Origin: Sorangium sp025924095
GTDB taxonomy: Bacteria; Myxococcota_A; Polyangia; Polyangiales; Polyangiaceae
Reading direction: 5' to 3'
NCBI RefSeq assembly: GCF_051521505.1
Contig: NZ_CP150356.1
Coordinates: 2,604,001-2,668,000, forward strand
Length of the DNA: 64,000 bases
The notes below the pieces were generated by a model that had not been told where the DNA came from, searched no databases, and saw only the letters and a list, made by a program, of their open reading frames with translations. A program made the position numbers and the translations under genes. Positions 34,743 to 43,362 of this stretch are shown in pieces (position 1 is the stretch's first letter; every line of letters starts with the position of its first letter).

Positions 34743-36803
34743 GTGCCCACGAGGCCCACGAATACCGGGCGATTCATGAGGGGAACCACCTTGTCAACGC
34801 TTCTTGCCGCCTCCTGCGTCTCCGGCGCGCCGCACGGCGAGGCGCCCTCGGCGCCGCCGGCTCCTGAGCTCCTGGCCTTCGAGCTGCACGAGGACCGGAT
34901 TCGCAACCACTTCTTCCGTCGTGGCCATATCGCCGCTCATGTCCTGGCGACCTCGGGCGTGTCGCCCCGGCTCATCGTCGCCTTTCCGGCGGGGAACATG
35001 GGAATCGCTGTGTGGTTCGACGCGCTGCCGGCGCCTGTCGAGCTCTCGGTGGAGGGGGCGCTCTCGGGCGTGGAGCGGCCCGGCGGGATGCGCGGCGTCT
35101 CGGCGCTCCTCGCGAGCGCGGCCCCGGCGCTTCGCGTCCATCGGCTGGTCCTCGGGAGCGTCCGCACCGTGCGCGAGGTGGGCCGTGACGCCGAGCTTCC
35201 GGCCTGGCTGCGCAGCGACGTCCAGGCCGGCGCCTCGGCGGGCGGCGGGTCGATCGCCGTGCGGCGCACCACGCGGGACGGCGAGCACCACCTCGAGCTC
35301 CTCCTCGAGCCGGAGGGCGGCACGACGGCCACGCTGGAGCCGGACGGGCGGATCGCCCTCGCGGCGGGGCCGGGTGGCGTCCGGGTCCGGGTGACGGCGC
35401 TCTCGGACGAGCCGCCGCTCACGCCGGTGCCCCTCGACGAGCTCGTCACGGAGCGCGCCGCCGACGACCCGCGCCAGCGGCAGGCGCTCGCCTTCCTTGC
35501 GTACCGGGAGAAGCTGCTGGCCGGGTCCTGGCGCTTCCTCACGTACTTTGGCCGCGACACCTTGCTCGCGGTGCGGATGCTCCTGCCGGTCCTCGAGCCG
35601 GCCGTGGTCGAGGCGGGCATCGGCTCGGTCCTGGATCGGCTGAGCGCGGCCGGGGAGGTCGCGCACGAGGAGGCGATCGGCGAGTACGCGGCGCTCCTGC
35701 ACCTCGCGGCGGGCCGCGCCGGGTCGCTGCGCGAGCCCGTCTACGACTACAAGATGATCGACGACGACTTCCTCCTCGCGCCGCTGGCCGCCGAGTATCT
35801 CCTCGGCAGCGCGCCGGGCCGGGAGCGCGCGGCGGCGTTCCTGTCGCGCCGGACGCCGGGCGGCGACACGTATGCGCAGGCGCTCGCGCGGAACGTGTCG
35901 CTCGTGCTCCGCCTCGCCGCCCCGTTCGCCGAGACGGGGGATCCGAGGGCGTTGATCGCGCTCAAGCAGGGAGCGCCGGTCGGCGAGTGGCGCGACAGCG
36001 CGGAGGGCCTCGCGTTCGGCCGCATCCCGTACAACGTGAACGCCGCGCTCGTGCCGGCCGCGCTCCGCGCCTCGGCGCGGCTCCTCGCGAGCCCGCTGCT
36101 CGGCGCGGACGGGGAGGGCGCCGGCCGGGCGGAGCGGCTCGCGCGCGCGTGGAAGGACGCGGGCGTGTTCTTCCGGGTGGAGCTGCCGGAGCGCGAGGCG
36201 AGGCGGCGCGTCTCGGCCTATGCGGCGTCGCTGGGCCTGGACGCCGCGCCGGCGCTCGCGTCGCTCTCGGGGACGCTCTCGTTTCCGGCCGTCGCGCTGG
36301 ACGGGGAGGGCCGGCCCCTTCCCATCATGCACTCCGACGACAGCTTCGTCCTCCTGTTCACGGAGCCGCCGCCCGTCGCCCTCGAGGAGATCGCGGGCCG
36401 CCTGCTCCGCCCTTTCCCGGCCGGCCTGCGCACGCCGGTGGGCATCCTCGTCGCGAACCCCGCGTTCGCGCCGGATCCGGCGCTCTGGGGGCTGTTCACG
36501 TCCAGCCACTACCACGGCACGGTCACGTGGTCGTGGCAGCAGGCGATGCTCGCCGCGGGCCTCGATCGGCAGCTCGGTCGCGGCGACCTGCCGCCCCGCG
36601 CGCGCGACGCGCTGGGGCGCGCGCGACGTGCGCTCTGGGAGGTGATCCAGGCCTCGAGCGAGGCGAGGACGCGGGAGCTCTGGAGCTGGGCAGTCGAGGG
36701 AGGGCGTTACCGGCTTGTGCCGTTCGGCGCCGAGAGGACGCACCAGGACGAGTCGAACGCGGTGCAGCTCTGGAGCACGGTGTACCTCGCCGTGCGCCCG
36801 TGA
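34743..36803 (+). CDS. Putative lipoprotein with six-hairpin (glycosidase-like) domain
   Basis: The 686-residue protein (GTG 34743; ATG 34776 is the alternative start) has a signal with a lipobox-like LLAASC. The central and C-terminal parts suggest an (alpha/alpha)6 barrel: SWRFLTYFGRDTLLAVRML, YDYKMIDDDFLLAPLAAEY, and SSHYHGTVTWSWQQAMLAAG close to the C-terminus, patterns seen in glycogen-debranching-like and related glycosidases. Candidate acidic catalytic residues are in GRDTLL and MHSDDSFVLL. Specific reaction unknown. It is monocistronic by appearance. Confidence 0.65.
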   Translation: MPTRPTNTGRFMRGTTLSTLLAASCVSGAPHGEAPSAPPAPELLAFELHEDRIRNHFFRRGHIAAHVLATSGVSPRLIVAFPAGNMGIAVWFDALPAPVELSVEGALSGVERPGGMRGVSALLASAAPALRVHRLVLGSVRTVREVGRDAELPAWLRSDVQAGASAGGGSIAVRRTTRDGEHHLELLLEPEGGTTATLEPDGRIALAAGPGGVRVRVTALSDEPPLTPVPLDELVTERAADDPRQRQALAFLAYREKLLAGSWRFLTYFGRDTLLAVRMLLPVLEPAVVEAGIGSVLDRLSAAGEVAHEEAIGEYAALLHLAAGRAGSLREPVYDYKMIDDDFLLAPLAAEYLLGSAPGRERAAAFLSRRTPGGDTYAQALARNVSLVLRLAAPFAETGDPRALIALKQGAPVGEWRDSAEGLAFGRIPYNVNAALVPAALRASARLLASPLLGADGEGAGRAERLARAWKDAGVFFRVELPEREARRRVSAYAASLGLDAAPALASLSGTLSFPAVALDGEGRPLPIMHSDDSFVLLFTEPPPVALEEIAGRLLRPFPAGLRTPVGILVANPAFAPDPALWGLFTSSHYHGTVTWSWQQAMLAAGLDRQLGRGDLPPRARDALGRARRALWEVIQASSEARTRELWSWAVEGGRYRLVPFGAERTHQDESNAVQLWSTVYLAVRP

Positions 36804-36876
36804 GCGGCGCACGGCGGGATGGCGTTCCGTCCGCTCGGGCAGGCCTTCCAACGGAAAGCGAGCCCACGACGTCGCC

Positions 36877-37290
36877 TCACGGCAGCAGGTCGGCGATCGC
36901 CGCGTACCACACGTCCGCCATGCGCGCGTAGCCGGGCTCGTTCGGGTGGATCCTGTCCGGGAGATCCGACGTCGGAAACCCGGTGTGCATATCCACAAGC
37001 ACCACGTGCTGCCCTGCGGACGCCCTGGCTTCCACGATCCCCACCAGCGCCTGATTGTAGGTGACCACCGCGGGATCGGCGAAGGTGACCGGAATGAGCT
37101 GCGCCGCGACCACGAGCGCGTTGGGCGCCGCGGCGAAGATCTTGTCCAGGAGCGCTCCCAGGCGCTACGGCGCCGAGGAAAGGTTATCGTTCTGGCTCAC
37201 ATCGTTGGTCCCTGCCATGAGCAGCACGATGTGCGGGCTATCCGCGAGCGCGGGCGTCGGCACGGCGCGGCCCACGTCGAACGGCGCGAC
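36877..37290 (-). pseudogene. SGNH/GDSL esterase remnant with in-frame stop
   Basis: Two in-frame pieces separated by a TAG at 37165-37167 together give the second half of an SGNH hydrolase: IVLLMAGTNDVSQN (block III) before the stop and VVAAQLIPVTF, GQHVVLVDMHTGFPTSD, DRIHPNEPGYARMADVWYA (catalytic Asp and His, block V) after it. The first half with the GDS serine block is not recognisable upstream. Same strand as the GH43 gene, whose stop is 270 bases upstream, so the pair may once have been a polysaccharide-esterase unit. Confidence 0.75.
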
Positions 37291-37562
37291 CTGCGGCGCT
37301 CCGCATCGCTCCGTTCGTGCGAGCCACACCGAGAACGATGTGTTTGAGCCAAGTTCATCGCGATCGAGAGGGTCATCTGGAGTCTCCGAGAAGGCGCGCA
37401 GCGCCGTGACGCGATGAAGCGGACATCTTTTCGATCCTCCGTATCCGGGAGAACGCCGATGTCCACGAGATGCCATGCCGGACGAGCGTGCTCCGCTCGA
37501 TGGACACAGCCCTGCTTCGTCTCGCCGTGTCCTGGTCAGGGCGAAGTCGCCTGGCTCGCCTG

Positions 37563-39341
37563 TTACGGCCTGGTTACCTCGAAGGAGGCGACGTTCACCG
37601 AGCCGCCTAGAGACTGCGTGGCGTAGTTGAAGATGCCGAAACGGTACCCGAGGAAATACTGCCAGTCCTTGTTCATGTTGAGCGTGTTGCCCAGGCTGGT
37701 GAATCGGTTGCCGTCCGTGCTGTAGGAGAAGCGCGCTTGCGCGCCGCCGGCATCCGTGCGGACGTTGGCCTCCACGCGCAGCCAGATCTTGTCGCCGGAC
37801 ACGTCGGCGCCCGCCACCTCGGTGCCCGTGCTCGTCGTGGTCCAGGAGGTGTTCATGTTGACACCATTGGTCATCACGACGCGCGTTGCCCCGTTGGCTT
37901 TCTTGACCCCGATCCACGCCGACGCGTCACGCAGGGCAGCGAGGCCGGCGACATCGCCGTTTTGCATCTTGCCATGGTCGAGCTCGATCGTCGCGATCGA
38001 GACCGGTCCCTCGATACGGCGCGTCAGCGTGTTTCGAGCGGCATAGAGATCGTCGGTCACCGTCGCTGTTTGCAGGGTCAGCCCGGCCCCGGACGACCAC
38101 TTCGTGTTGTCGGGGTTGTGGTTCCACTCCCACTCGTGGCCCAGGGTCTCCTCGGCGAAGGCCTCCTTCTTTGCAGGTGGCTTCACTCGATTCGATCCGC
38201 AAGGCAGATCCGGGAAGGGGTACGTACCGCCCCATTTGCCGTCCACCAGGGTGACCGAGGGCCAGCCGTCGGCCCAGGTCATCGGGGCCATGACCGGCAG
38301 GCGTCCCCCCGGGAACGAGTCATTGAATGCCATGTAGTACCAGTCCCCGTTTTGCGTCTGGACGATGCCGCCTTGATGCGGGCTCCCGCCGGAGCCCGCA
38401 GCGCCGGCGTAGGGCAGCTTGACCGCGAAGGGCCGCAGCTCGTAGGGACCAAAGGGGCCGTTCGTCGATCGCAGCACATACTCACCATTCGCGTATTGCG
38501 TGACGAAGATGTAGTAGTCCCCATCGATCTTGTAGAAGCGAGAGCCCTCCAGCGGTCCGGAGATGTTATCCGGTGTCTTGAATACGGCCTGATTATTGAC
38601 CTGGCTGAAGCCATCTGCGCTCAGCTGGGCCACGCTGATCGTGCCGTTTCCGTAAGCTACGTACATGGTGTCGTCGTCGTCGACCAACAGCCCCATGTCG
38701 TAATAGCAGCCACCTTTGTGTTTTTCCCACGGACCTTCGGGGGACTTGGCGGTGAAGACCCAGCCGCCGCCCACGTTGTGCATGCAGCCCATCCAGTAGA
38801 AGGTCTCGTTGCTCTTCCGATACTGGAGCGTGGACGCCCAGATGCCGTTGACATAGGATCTGCCCCGGCTCAGGTCGTACGACGCGTCGAAGTCCAGCCG
38901 GGGAACGGAGTGCGAGAGGTACTCCCAGTGGACAAGATCGTAGGAGCGGAGCAGGGGCGCTCCAGGCGAATGGTGGAACGTGGACGCCGTATAGTAGTAG
39001 GTGTCGTCGACGCGCATGACCTCTACATCGGGGAGGTCTTCCCAGATGAGAGGATTGGAGTAGGTCTCGGGGCAGACGGCAGGGGCGCTACCCCCCGAGC
39101 CACCGTCACCGCCGTCGCCCGCGCCGCCGCTGCCCGCGCCGCCGCCGCTGCCGGTCGTGCCGCCGCTGGTCGCCCCACCGCTGGTCGCCCCACCGCTGGT
39201 CGTTCCGTTGCTGCCAGTGCTCCCCGCTCCTGCCCCGGAAGAGGTGCTCCCCGTTCCAGGGGAGGGCTCTGTCTCCGACGAGCCGCACCCGATCAGGCTC
39301 AATCCAGTGAGAACGACGATCTGTGCTGCATATGAACGCAC
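37563..39341 (-). CDS. GH43-family glycosidase lipoprotein (xylosidase/arabinofuranosidase type)
   Basis: The 592-residue protein has a lipobox LIGC, a Gly/Ser/Thr linker with ATSGG repeats to about residue 85, and a five-bladed propeller typical of GH43: TYSNPLIWEDLPDVEVMRVD (with the base-like Asp), PLLRSYDLVHWEY, WVFTAKSPEGPWEKH, and GPLEGSRFYKIDGDYYIF with the candidate acid Glu. The C-terminal ~190 residues form a beta-sandwich (ALRDASAWIGVKKANG, FSYSTDGNRFTSLG) as in xylosidases. It should remove xylose or arabinose from plant polysaccharide. A LacI-type palindrome lies about 250 bases upstream. Confidence 0.9.
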   Translation of the reverse strand: MRSYAAQIVVLTGLSLIGCGSSETEPSPGTGSTSSGAGAGSTGSNGTTSGGATSGGATSGGTTGSGGGAGSGGAGDGGDGGSGGSAPAVCPETYSNPLIWEDLPDVEVMRVDDTYYYTASTFHHSPGAPLLRSYDLVHWEYLSHSVPRLDFDASYDLSRGRSYVNGIWASTLQYRKSNETFYWMGCMHNVGGGWVFTAKSPEGPWEKHKGGCYYDMGLLVDDDDTMYVAYGNGTISVAQLSADGFSQVNNQAVFKTPDNISGPLEGSRFYKIDGDYYIFVTQYANGEYVLRSTNGPFGPYELRPFAVKLPYAGAAGSGGSPHQGGIVQTQNGDWYYMAFNDSFPGGRLPVMAPMTWADGWPSVTLVDGKWGGTYPFPDLPCGSNRVKPPAKKEAFAEETLGHEWEWNHNPDNTKWSSGAGLTLQTATVTDDLYAARNTLTRRIEGPVSIATIELDHGKMQNGDVAGLAALRDASAWIGVKKANGATRVVMTNGVNMNTSWTTTSTGTEVAGADVSGDKIWLRVEANVRTDAGGAQARFSYSTDGNRFTSLGNTLNMNKDWQYFLGYRFGIFNYATQSLGGSVNVASFEVTRP

Positions 39342-39813
39342 GGCAGCCTCCGCGAGGTTGGTTGTGGTCGGGCGAGGTGAGAGTGACCCCGATACGCGTG
39401 CGGGTCCCAGGTGAGAACCTCGCGCCCGGCGCGGTACGGCGCGAGCGCGGCCCCAGCGACCTCGCCGCTGCTCGCATCTTCAACGAGCGAGCGAACGGAG
39501 GTGGGATCGGTCCCGATCCCGAGGACGAAGGGCCCGGCGCACACGACGGCCTATCCCGGGCAAAGCGAAAGAAACCCCGGAGAGGCGATTGTGAACGTTC
39601 ACATGAGCTGCGTCAACCAAAATGGACCGGCCGCGAGCTCGCGGCCACCGGGGCACCTGCCGCTCGCCGTCACCGTCGGCCTGTTCGCCCTCGTGTCCGG
39701 GGCCGGACGGGGTACAGCGGAAAGAACAAGAGAGGTTCCGCGCCCTCTGCGCTCATGGATCCTCTCTCCGCCCCATCACGCCACCAGGCACGGAGCTCCG
39801 GCGACGACTCCCC
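39342..39813. other. Intergenic region upstream of GH43 gene, with palindrome
   Basis: This 472-base interval lies between two minus-strand genes. It includes the 14-base palindrome at 39590-39603. No gene is convincing; open frames across it on the plus strand are out of phase with any family. Confidence 0.45.
39590..39603. promoter_or_regulatory. Perfect 14-base palindrome, LacI/GalR-type operator candidate
   Basis: TGTGAACGTTCACA is fully self-complementary with the central AACGTT typical of LacI-family operators. It stands about 250 bases upstream of the GH43 start, so a sugar-responsive repressor may control the glycosidase (inference; no LacI gene is in the window). Confidence 0.45.
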
Positions 39814-40932
39814 TCAGCCTCGCGCGCGAGATCGCTCTGCCGAGGCGCGCCGCAGCTCCGCGCCATCCCTGGTGAAGAACTGCACAAGCGACGGCTGCGC
39901 CCCCTCGGGCGCAACCGCCTCGTCCTCCCCGAGGTCGACGTCCGGCCGCACGCCCGTCCCGTGGATCGCCTCTCCGCCCGGCAGGACCATCATCGCCGCC
40001 GGCGCGAACACCGGCGCGCGCCTCTCCTGATCCTCCACCACCTTCAGCGCCGTCCCCTTGCCGTACGTCCGCTCCCCCGCGATGACCGCCCGCCCGTGCC
40101 ACTGCAGGCAGCCGGCGAAGAGCTCCGCCGCCGACGCCGTCCCGCGGTCCACAAGGATCCACAGCGGCGCGCGGCACGGGTTCCGGTGGCTCGACCGGTA
40201 CACGATCTCGTCGCCGTCCGCGTCGATCGCCCGCGCGAGGACGCTCCCCGGTTCCAGGAAGTCGCCTGCGAGCTCGAGGAACGCCGTGAGCTCCCCTCCG
40301 GGGTTGTCGCGCAGATCGAGCACGAGCGTCTCCAGACCTTCCGCCTCGAGCGCGCTCACCGCCGTGTGGACCCGGGCGGGCACGTCCAGCGAGAAGCGGC
40401 GAATCCGCAGATAGCCGAGCCCCGGCCCGATCCAGGCGCTCTCGACGGGCGACGCGCTCCCGCAGGGATGGATCGAAGCGACAAGCGCATCAAGCGCATC
40501 GAGCTCCGCCAGCACCGGGGCGCCGGCGGGACGGGCGCCGCCCGCGCTCTCCGCGTTGTAGGCGTAGAACACGTTGGTCCGGCTCGGCAACACCTGCAGG
40601 CCGAGGAAGCAGTTGAAGTTGTTACCGATCCTCACGGACAGGAGCATCGTCCCCGGAAGGAAGTTGATGAGGATCCCGAAATAACCGAGTATGTGTCGCG
40701 CTGGCCCCATGAACGTCGGGTGCAGCGTGCCCGCCTGATCGCCCGTCGTGAGAGGGCTTGTCGACGCCTGGTTCACGGCGGGCGCCATCGATAACCACAC
40801 GTTGAACGAGAACGGGAACAACATCCCGTTCGGGTTGATGTTGGGGAAGGGGAACGGGCCGAGCACCGGCGACAGGCACACGTCCGGAAAACCGGCGCTC
40901 AGGCCGACGGCCTTGTTGTTCGCAGTGAGCAT
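39814..40932 (-). CDS. Type VI secretion cargo: DUF4150/PAAR-like domain fused to S41 C-terminal-processing peptidase
   Basis: The 372-residue protein begins at ATG 40932 with GGAGG upstream. Residues 1-125 are a DUF4150 PAAR-like tip domain (DVCLSPVLGPFPFPN and surrounding). Residues about 165-345 are an S41 protease: DLRDNPGGELTAF, nucleophile Ser267 in GTASAAE and general base Lys292 in TYGKG, 25 residues apart as in tail-specific proteases. DUF4150 tips sharpen the VgrG spike and carry effectors into target cells, so the S41 part is likely a delivered toxin acting on target envelope or periplasmic proteins. No immunity gene is obvious beside it. Last gene of the module. Confidence 0.85.
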   Translation of the reverse strand: MLTANNKAVGLSAGFPDVCLSPVLGPFPFPNINPNGMLFPFSFNVWLSMAPAVNQASTSPLTTGDQAGTLHPTFMGPARHILGYFGILINFLPGTMLLSVRIGNNFNCFLGLQVLPSRTNVFYAYNAESAGGARPAGAPVLAELDALDALVASIHPCGSASPVESAWIGPGLGYLRIRRFSLDVPARVHTAVSALEAEGLETLVLDLRDNPGGELTAFLELAGDFLEPGSVLARAIDADGDEIVYRSSHRNPCRAPLWILVDRGTASAAELFAGCLQWHGRAVIAGERTYGKGTALKVVEDQERRAPVFAPAAMMVLPGGEAIHGTGVRPDVDLGEDEAVAPEGAQPSLVQFFTRDGAELRRASAERSRARG

Positions 40933-40943
40933 CGCGCGGCCTC

Positions 40944-41615
40944 CTAACCCAGCAGGATCTGCTTGCCGTTCACCGTGACCGTCTCCTCGGTCAGGATCGT
41001 GGCGTTCTTCGCCTTCGTGAACGAGGTCTTCTCCACCACCGTGTGCGACTCGCTGGCCTGGACGCTCAGGAGCGCGCTCACCCGCTGGTAGACCGACGTG
41101 AACTTCTGGACCATGGCGTCGGCCACCATCCGGATCTTGCCGGCCTGCACATCGAGCTCCGGCCCCCGGATCTCGACGCCCTTGTCGCCGCACAGCGAGA
41201 GCGCGCCCTCCCGCGCGTGCACCGCCACGTCGCCCTGGAGCGACAGGACCGACCGCCCCCGCCCGTGGAGCACGCCGATGGCGTAGTAGCCCTCGTCCCT
41301 GCCGATGACGAGCAGCGTGTCGTCCAGGGCAGGCTCGTACGGCAGCGCGAGCGCCATCTGGACCGCGACCGGCTGGCCGCCCGGCAGTTCCACCGCGATC
41401 GCGCCCGCCTCCGCCGAGGTGACCCGCGCCGGCCCCAGGTACTCCCGCGGCAGCGCCGCGGCCCTGCCCGGGCCCGCCTCGTCCGCAGCCGGAACGCCGG
41501 CCCTCGCCAGGCCGATCCTGGGCACCTCCGCGCCGCGCGCGTGCTCCTCGCCCCTCGGCCCATCCACCCGCACGGCCGCCGCGCGATCGCTCTCCTTCAT
41601 GGCTCCCATCGACAT
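40944..41615 (-). CDS. DUF3540 type VI secretion-associated protein
   Basis: The 223-residue protein starts at ATG 41615 with GGAGGAG upstream. It has a beta-rich core (LTGPARVTSAEAGAIAVE-like, DTLLVIGRDEGYYAIGVLHG) and a C-terminal amphipathic part with SVYQRVSALLSVQASESH. DUF3540 proteins always accompany DUF2169, pentapeptide and DUF4150 genes in type VI cargo clusters, and are thought to adapt the cargo to VgrG. The stop is 11 bases before the DUF4150-S41 gene. Confidence 0.8.
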   Translation of the reverse strand: MSMGAMKESDRAAAVRVDGPRGEEHARGAEVPRIGLARAGVPAADEAGPGRAAALPREYLGPARVTSAEAGAIAVELPGGQPVAVQMALALPYEPALDDTLLVIGRDEGYYAIGVLHGRGRSVLSLQGDVAVHAREGALSLCGDKGVEIRGPELDVQAGKIRMVADAMVQKFTSVYQRVSALLSVQASESHTVVEKTSFTKAKNATILTEETVTVNGKQILLG

Positions 41616-41625
41616 GGCTCCTCCT

Positions 41626-43362
41626 CTACGAGCGCCGCTCGGGCGGCATCCAGGCCTCGGCCTCAAGCCGGTCCACGTCCGTGCGCCTCGCCGTGGCGAG
41701 GTTCGCGTCGAGATAGCGTGTCTTCTCGTCGCGGACATGGTGCAGGTTCGCCCAGGTCAGGTCCGCGCCGGTGAAGTCGGCGCCGGAGATGTCCGCGTGC
41801 GAGAGGTCGGCGTAATGCGCCTTGACCCCCACGAACAGCGCCCCGGCCGCGCGGGCCTCGGTGAACACCGTCTCGCGGACATCGGACCCCGCGAGGTTCG
41901 CCCCCGTGAGATCGGCCTTCACGAAGATCGCGTTGCGCAGCATCGCCTGCGTCATCACGGCGCCGGCGAGGACGCTCTCGCCGAAGAAGGCGGCCTTGGC
42001 CATCGCGCCCGACAGGGTGGCGTGCCGCAGGTTCGCCTCCTTGAAGTTCGCGTTGGCCAGGATGGCGCCCTCGAGGCGGGTGCGCTCCAGGTTGCACTGC
42101 GTGAAATCGCAGTTCGACAGGTTGCACCCCGAGAGGTCCATCCCCGAGAGGTTGCCGAGCGCGAAGAAGCACCGCGAGATGGTCAGTCCCGAGAGCGACG
42201 TGCGGGTCAGGTCCACCCCCGAGAAGTCCACGCAATCGAAGATCGCCTTCTCGAAGACGATGCCCTCCACGCGCGCGGACCGCAGCGACGTCTGCGAGAC
42301 GAGCGCGCGGGTCAGGTCCGCGCCCGTGAGGTTCGCCCCCTCCAGGACGCAGCGCACGAGCCGCGACCCGGACAGGTTCGCGCCGGAGAGGTCGGCCTCG
42401 GTGAAGACGACCATCTCGAGGTCCTTGCCCGACAGGTCCGCGCCCGGCAGCTGCGCCCTGTACAGCATGCACGACCTCAGCGTCGCGCCCCGGAAGTCCG
42501 CGCCGGTGAGGTCGCAGTTCGCGAGCGTCGTCTGGTCGAGCGTCGCGCCCCGGAAGCTCGCGCCCCGGAGGTTCGTGCCCTGGAGCGACGACAGCGTGAG
42601 GTTCGCGTTCTCGAAGCTCACCCCGGCGAAGTCCATCTCCTCCAGCGCCGCGCCCGCGAGGTCCGTCCCGGAGAGGTCCAGCTGGCCGAGGCGCGCGCCG
42701 TCGAACACCGTCTTCGTGAGCTTCTTCGGGAGCACGGCCTCGCGGAGATCGGCCTTCAGGAACACCACCGTGTCGAGCTCGGCGCCCGAGAAATCGGCCC
42801 GCGCCAGGTTGGCCTCGGCGAACGACGAGCCCTCGATGCGCGCCTGCGACAGCGAGGCGCCCGAGAGGTCCGCCCTCGTGAACGAGCTGTGCGAGACGGT
42901 CGCGCCGTCGAGCGCCGCGCCCGACAGGTCGGCGAGGTCGAGCCGCGCGTTCGACAGGGTCGCCCTCGATAGCTCCGCCCCCGCGAGCCTCGACTCGGCC
43001 AGGTTCGCCCCCTGGAGCCGCGCGCCGCTCAGGTTCGCCCCGCCGAGCTGGCCCCGCACCAGGCTGACCCCCGTGAGGTTCGCGCCGGACAGGTTCGCGC
43101 CCGAGAGATCGCTCTGGGCGATGGCCGCCCCCTCCAGATCGGCGCCCGACAGGTCCGCGCCGCCGAGCGCGCACCAGGCGATCCTGGCGCCGCGGAGGTC
43201 GGCGCCCGAGAGGTCCGCGCCCCCGAGCTGCAGCCAGCCGAGCTTCGCGCCGCGCAGCCGGGCCTTGCGGAGGTCGGCGCCCCGCAGATCCATCTGGCCG
43301 AGCGTCCTGCCGTCGAGCGGCTCGCCCGCCTGGACCAGCGCCTTCAGCTCGTCCGGCGTCAT
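41626..43362 (-). CDS. Pentapeptide-repeat protein
   Basis: The 578-residue protein is nearly all pentapeptide repeats of the A(D/N)LxG type (ADLSGADL, ANLSGANLTG, RADFSGAEL), expected to fold as a long right-handed quadrilateral beta-helix. ATG 43362 overlaps the stop of the DUF2169 gene (ATGA). Pentapeptide proteins in such clusters are thought to be scaffolds or chaperones for loading effectors. A much longer continuous frame reaches 45579 but follows the other gene's strand shadow; I use the coupled start. Confidence 0.88.
   Translation of the reverse strand: MTPDELKALVQAGEPLDGRTLGQMDLRGADLRKARLRGAKLGWLQLGGADLSGADLRGARIAWCALGGADLSGADLEGAAIAQSDLSGANLSGANLTGVSLVRGQLGGANLSGARLQGANLAESRLAGAELSRATLSNARLDLADLSGAALDGATVSHSSFTRADLSGASLSQARIEGSSFAEANLARADFSGAELDTVVFLKADLREAVLPKKLTKTVFDGARLGQLDLSGTDLAGAALEEMDFAGVSFENANLTLSSLQGTNLRGASFRGATLDQTTLANCDLTGADFRGATLRSCMLYRAQLPGADLSGKDLEMVVFTEADLSGANLSGSRLVRCVLEGANLTGADLTRALVSQTSLRSARVEGIVFEKAIFDCVDFSGVDLTRTSLSGLTISRCFFALGNLSGMDLSGCNLSNCDFTQCNLERTRLEGAILANANFKEANLRHATLSGAMAKAAFFGESVLAGAVMTQAMLRNAIFVKADLTGANLAGSDVRETVFTEARAAGALFVGVKAHYADLSHADISGADFTGADLTWANLHHVRDEKTRYLDANLATARRTDVDRLEAEAWMPPERRS

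Noticed and set aside
37114..37562. Additional gene between the SGNH fragment and GH43 gene
   Set aside because: The open frame does contain SGNH block III in its last part but its N-terminal half is not recognisable; treated as degraded esterase.
39411..40030. Plus-strand open frames before the DUF4150-S41 gene
   Set aside because: Arg/Pro-rich, partly antisense to the protease gene, with no start signal or domain.
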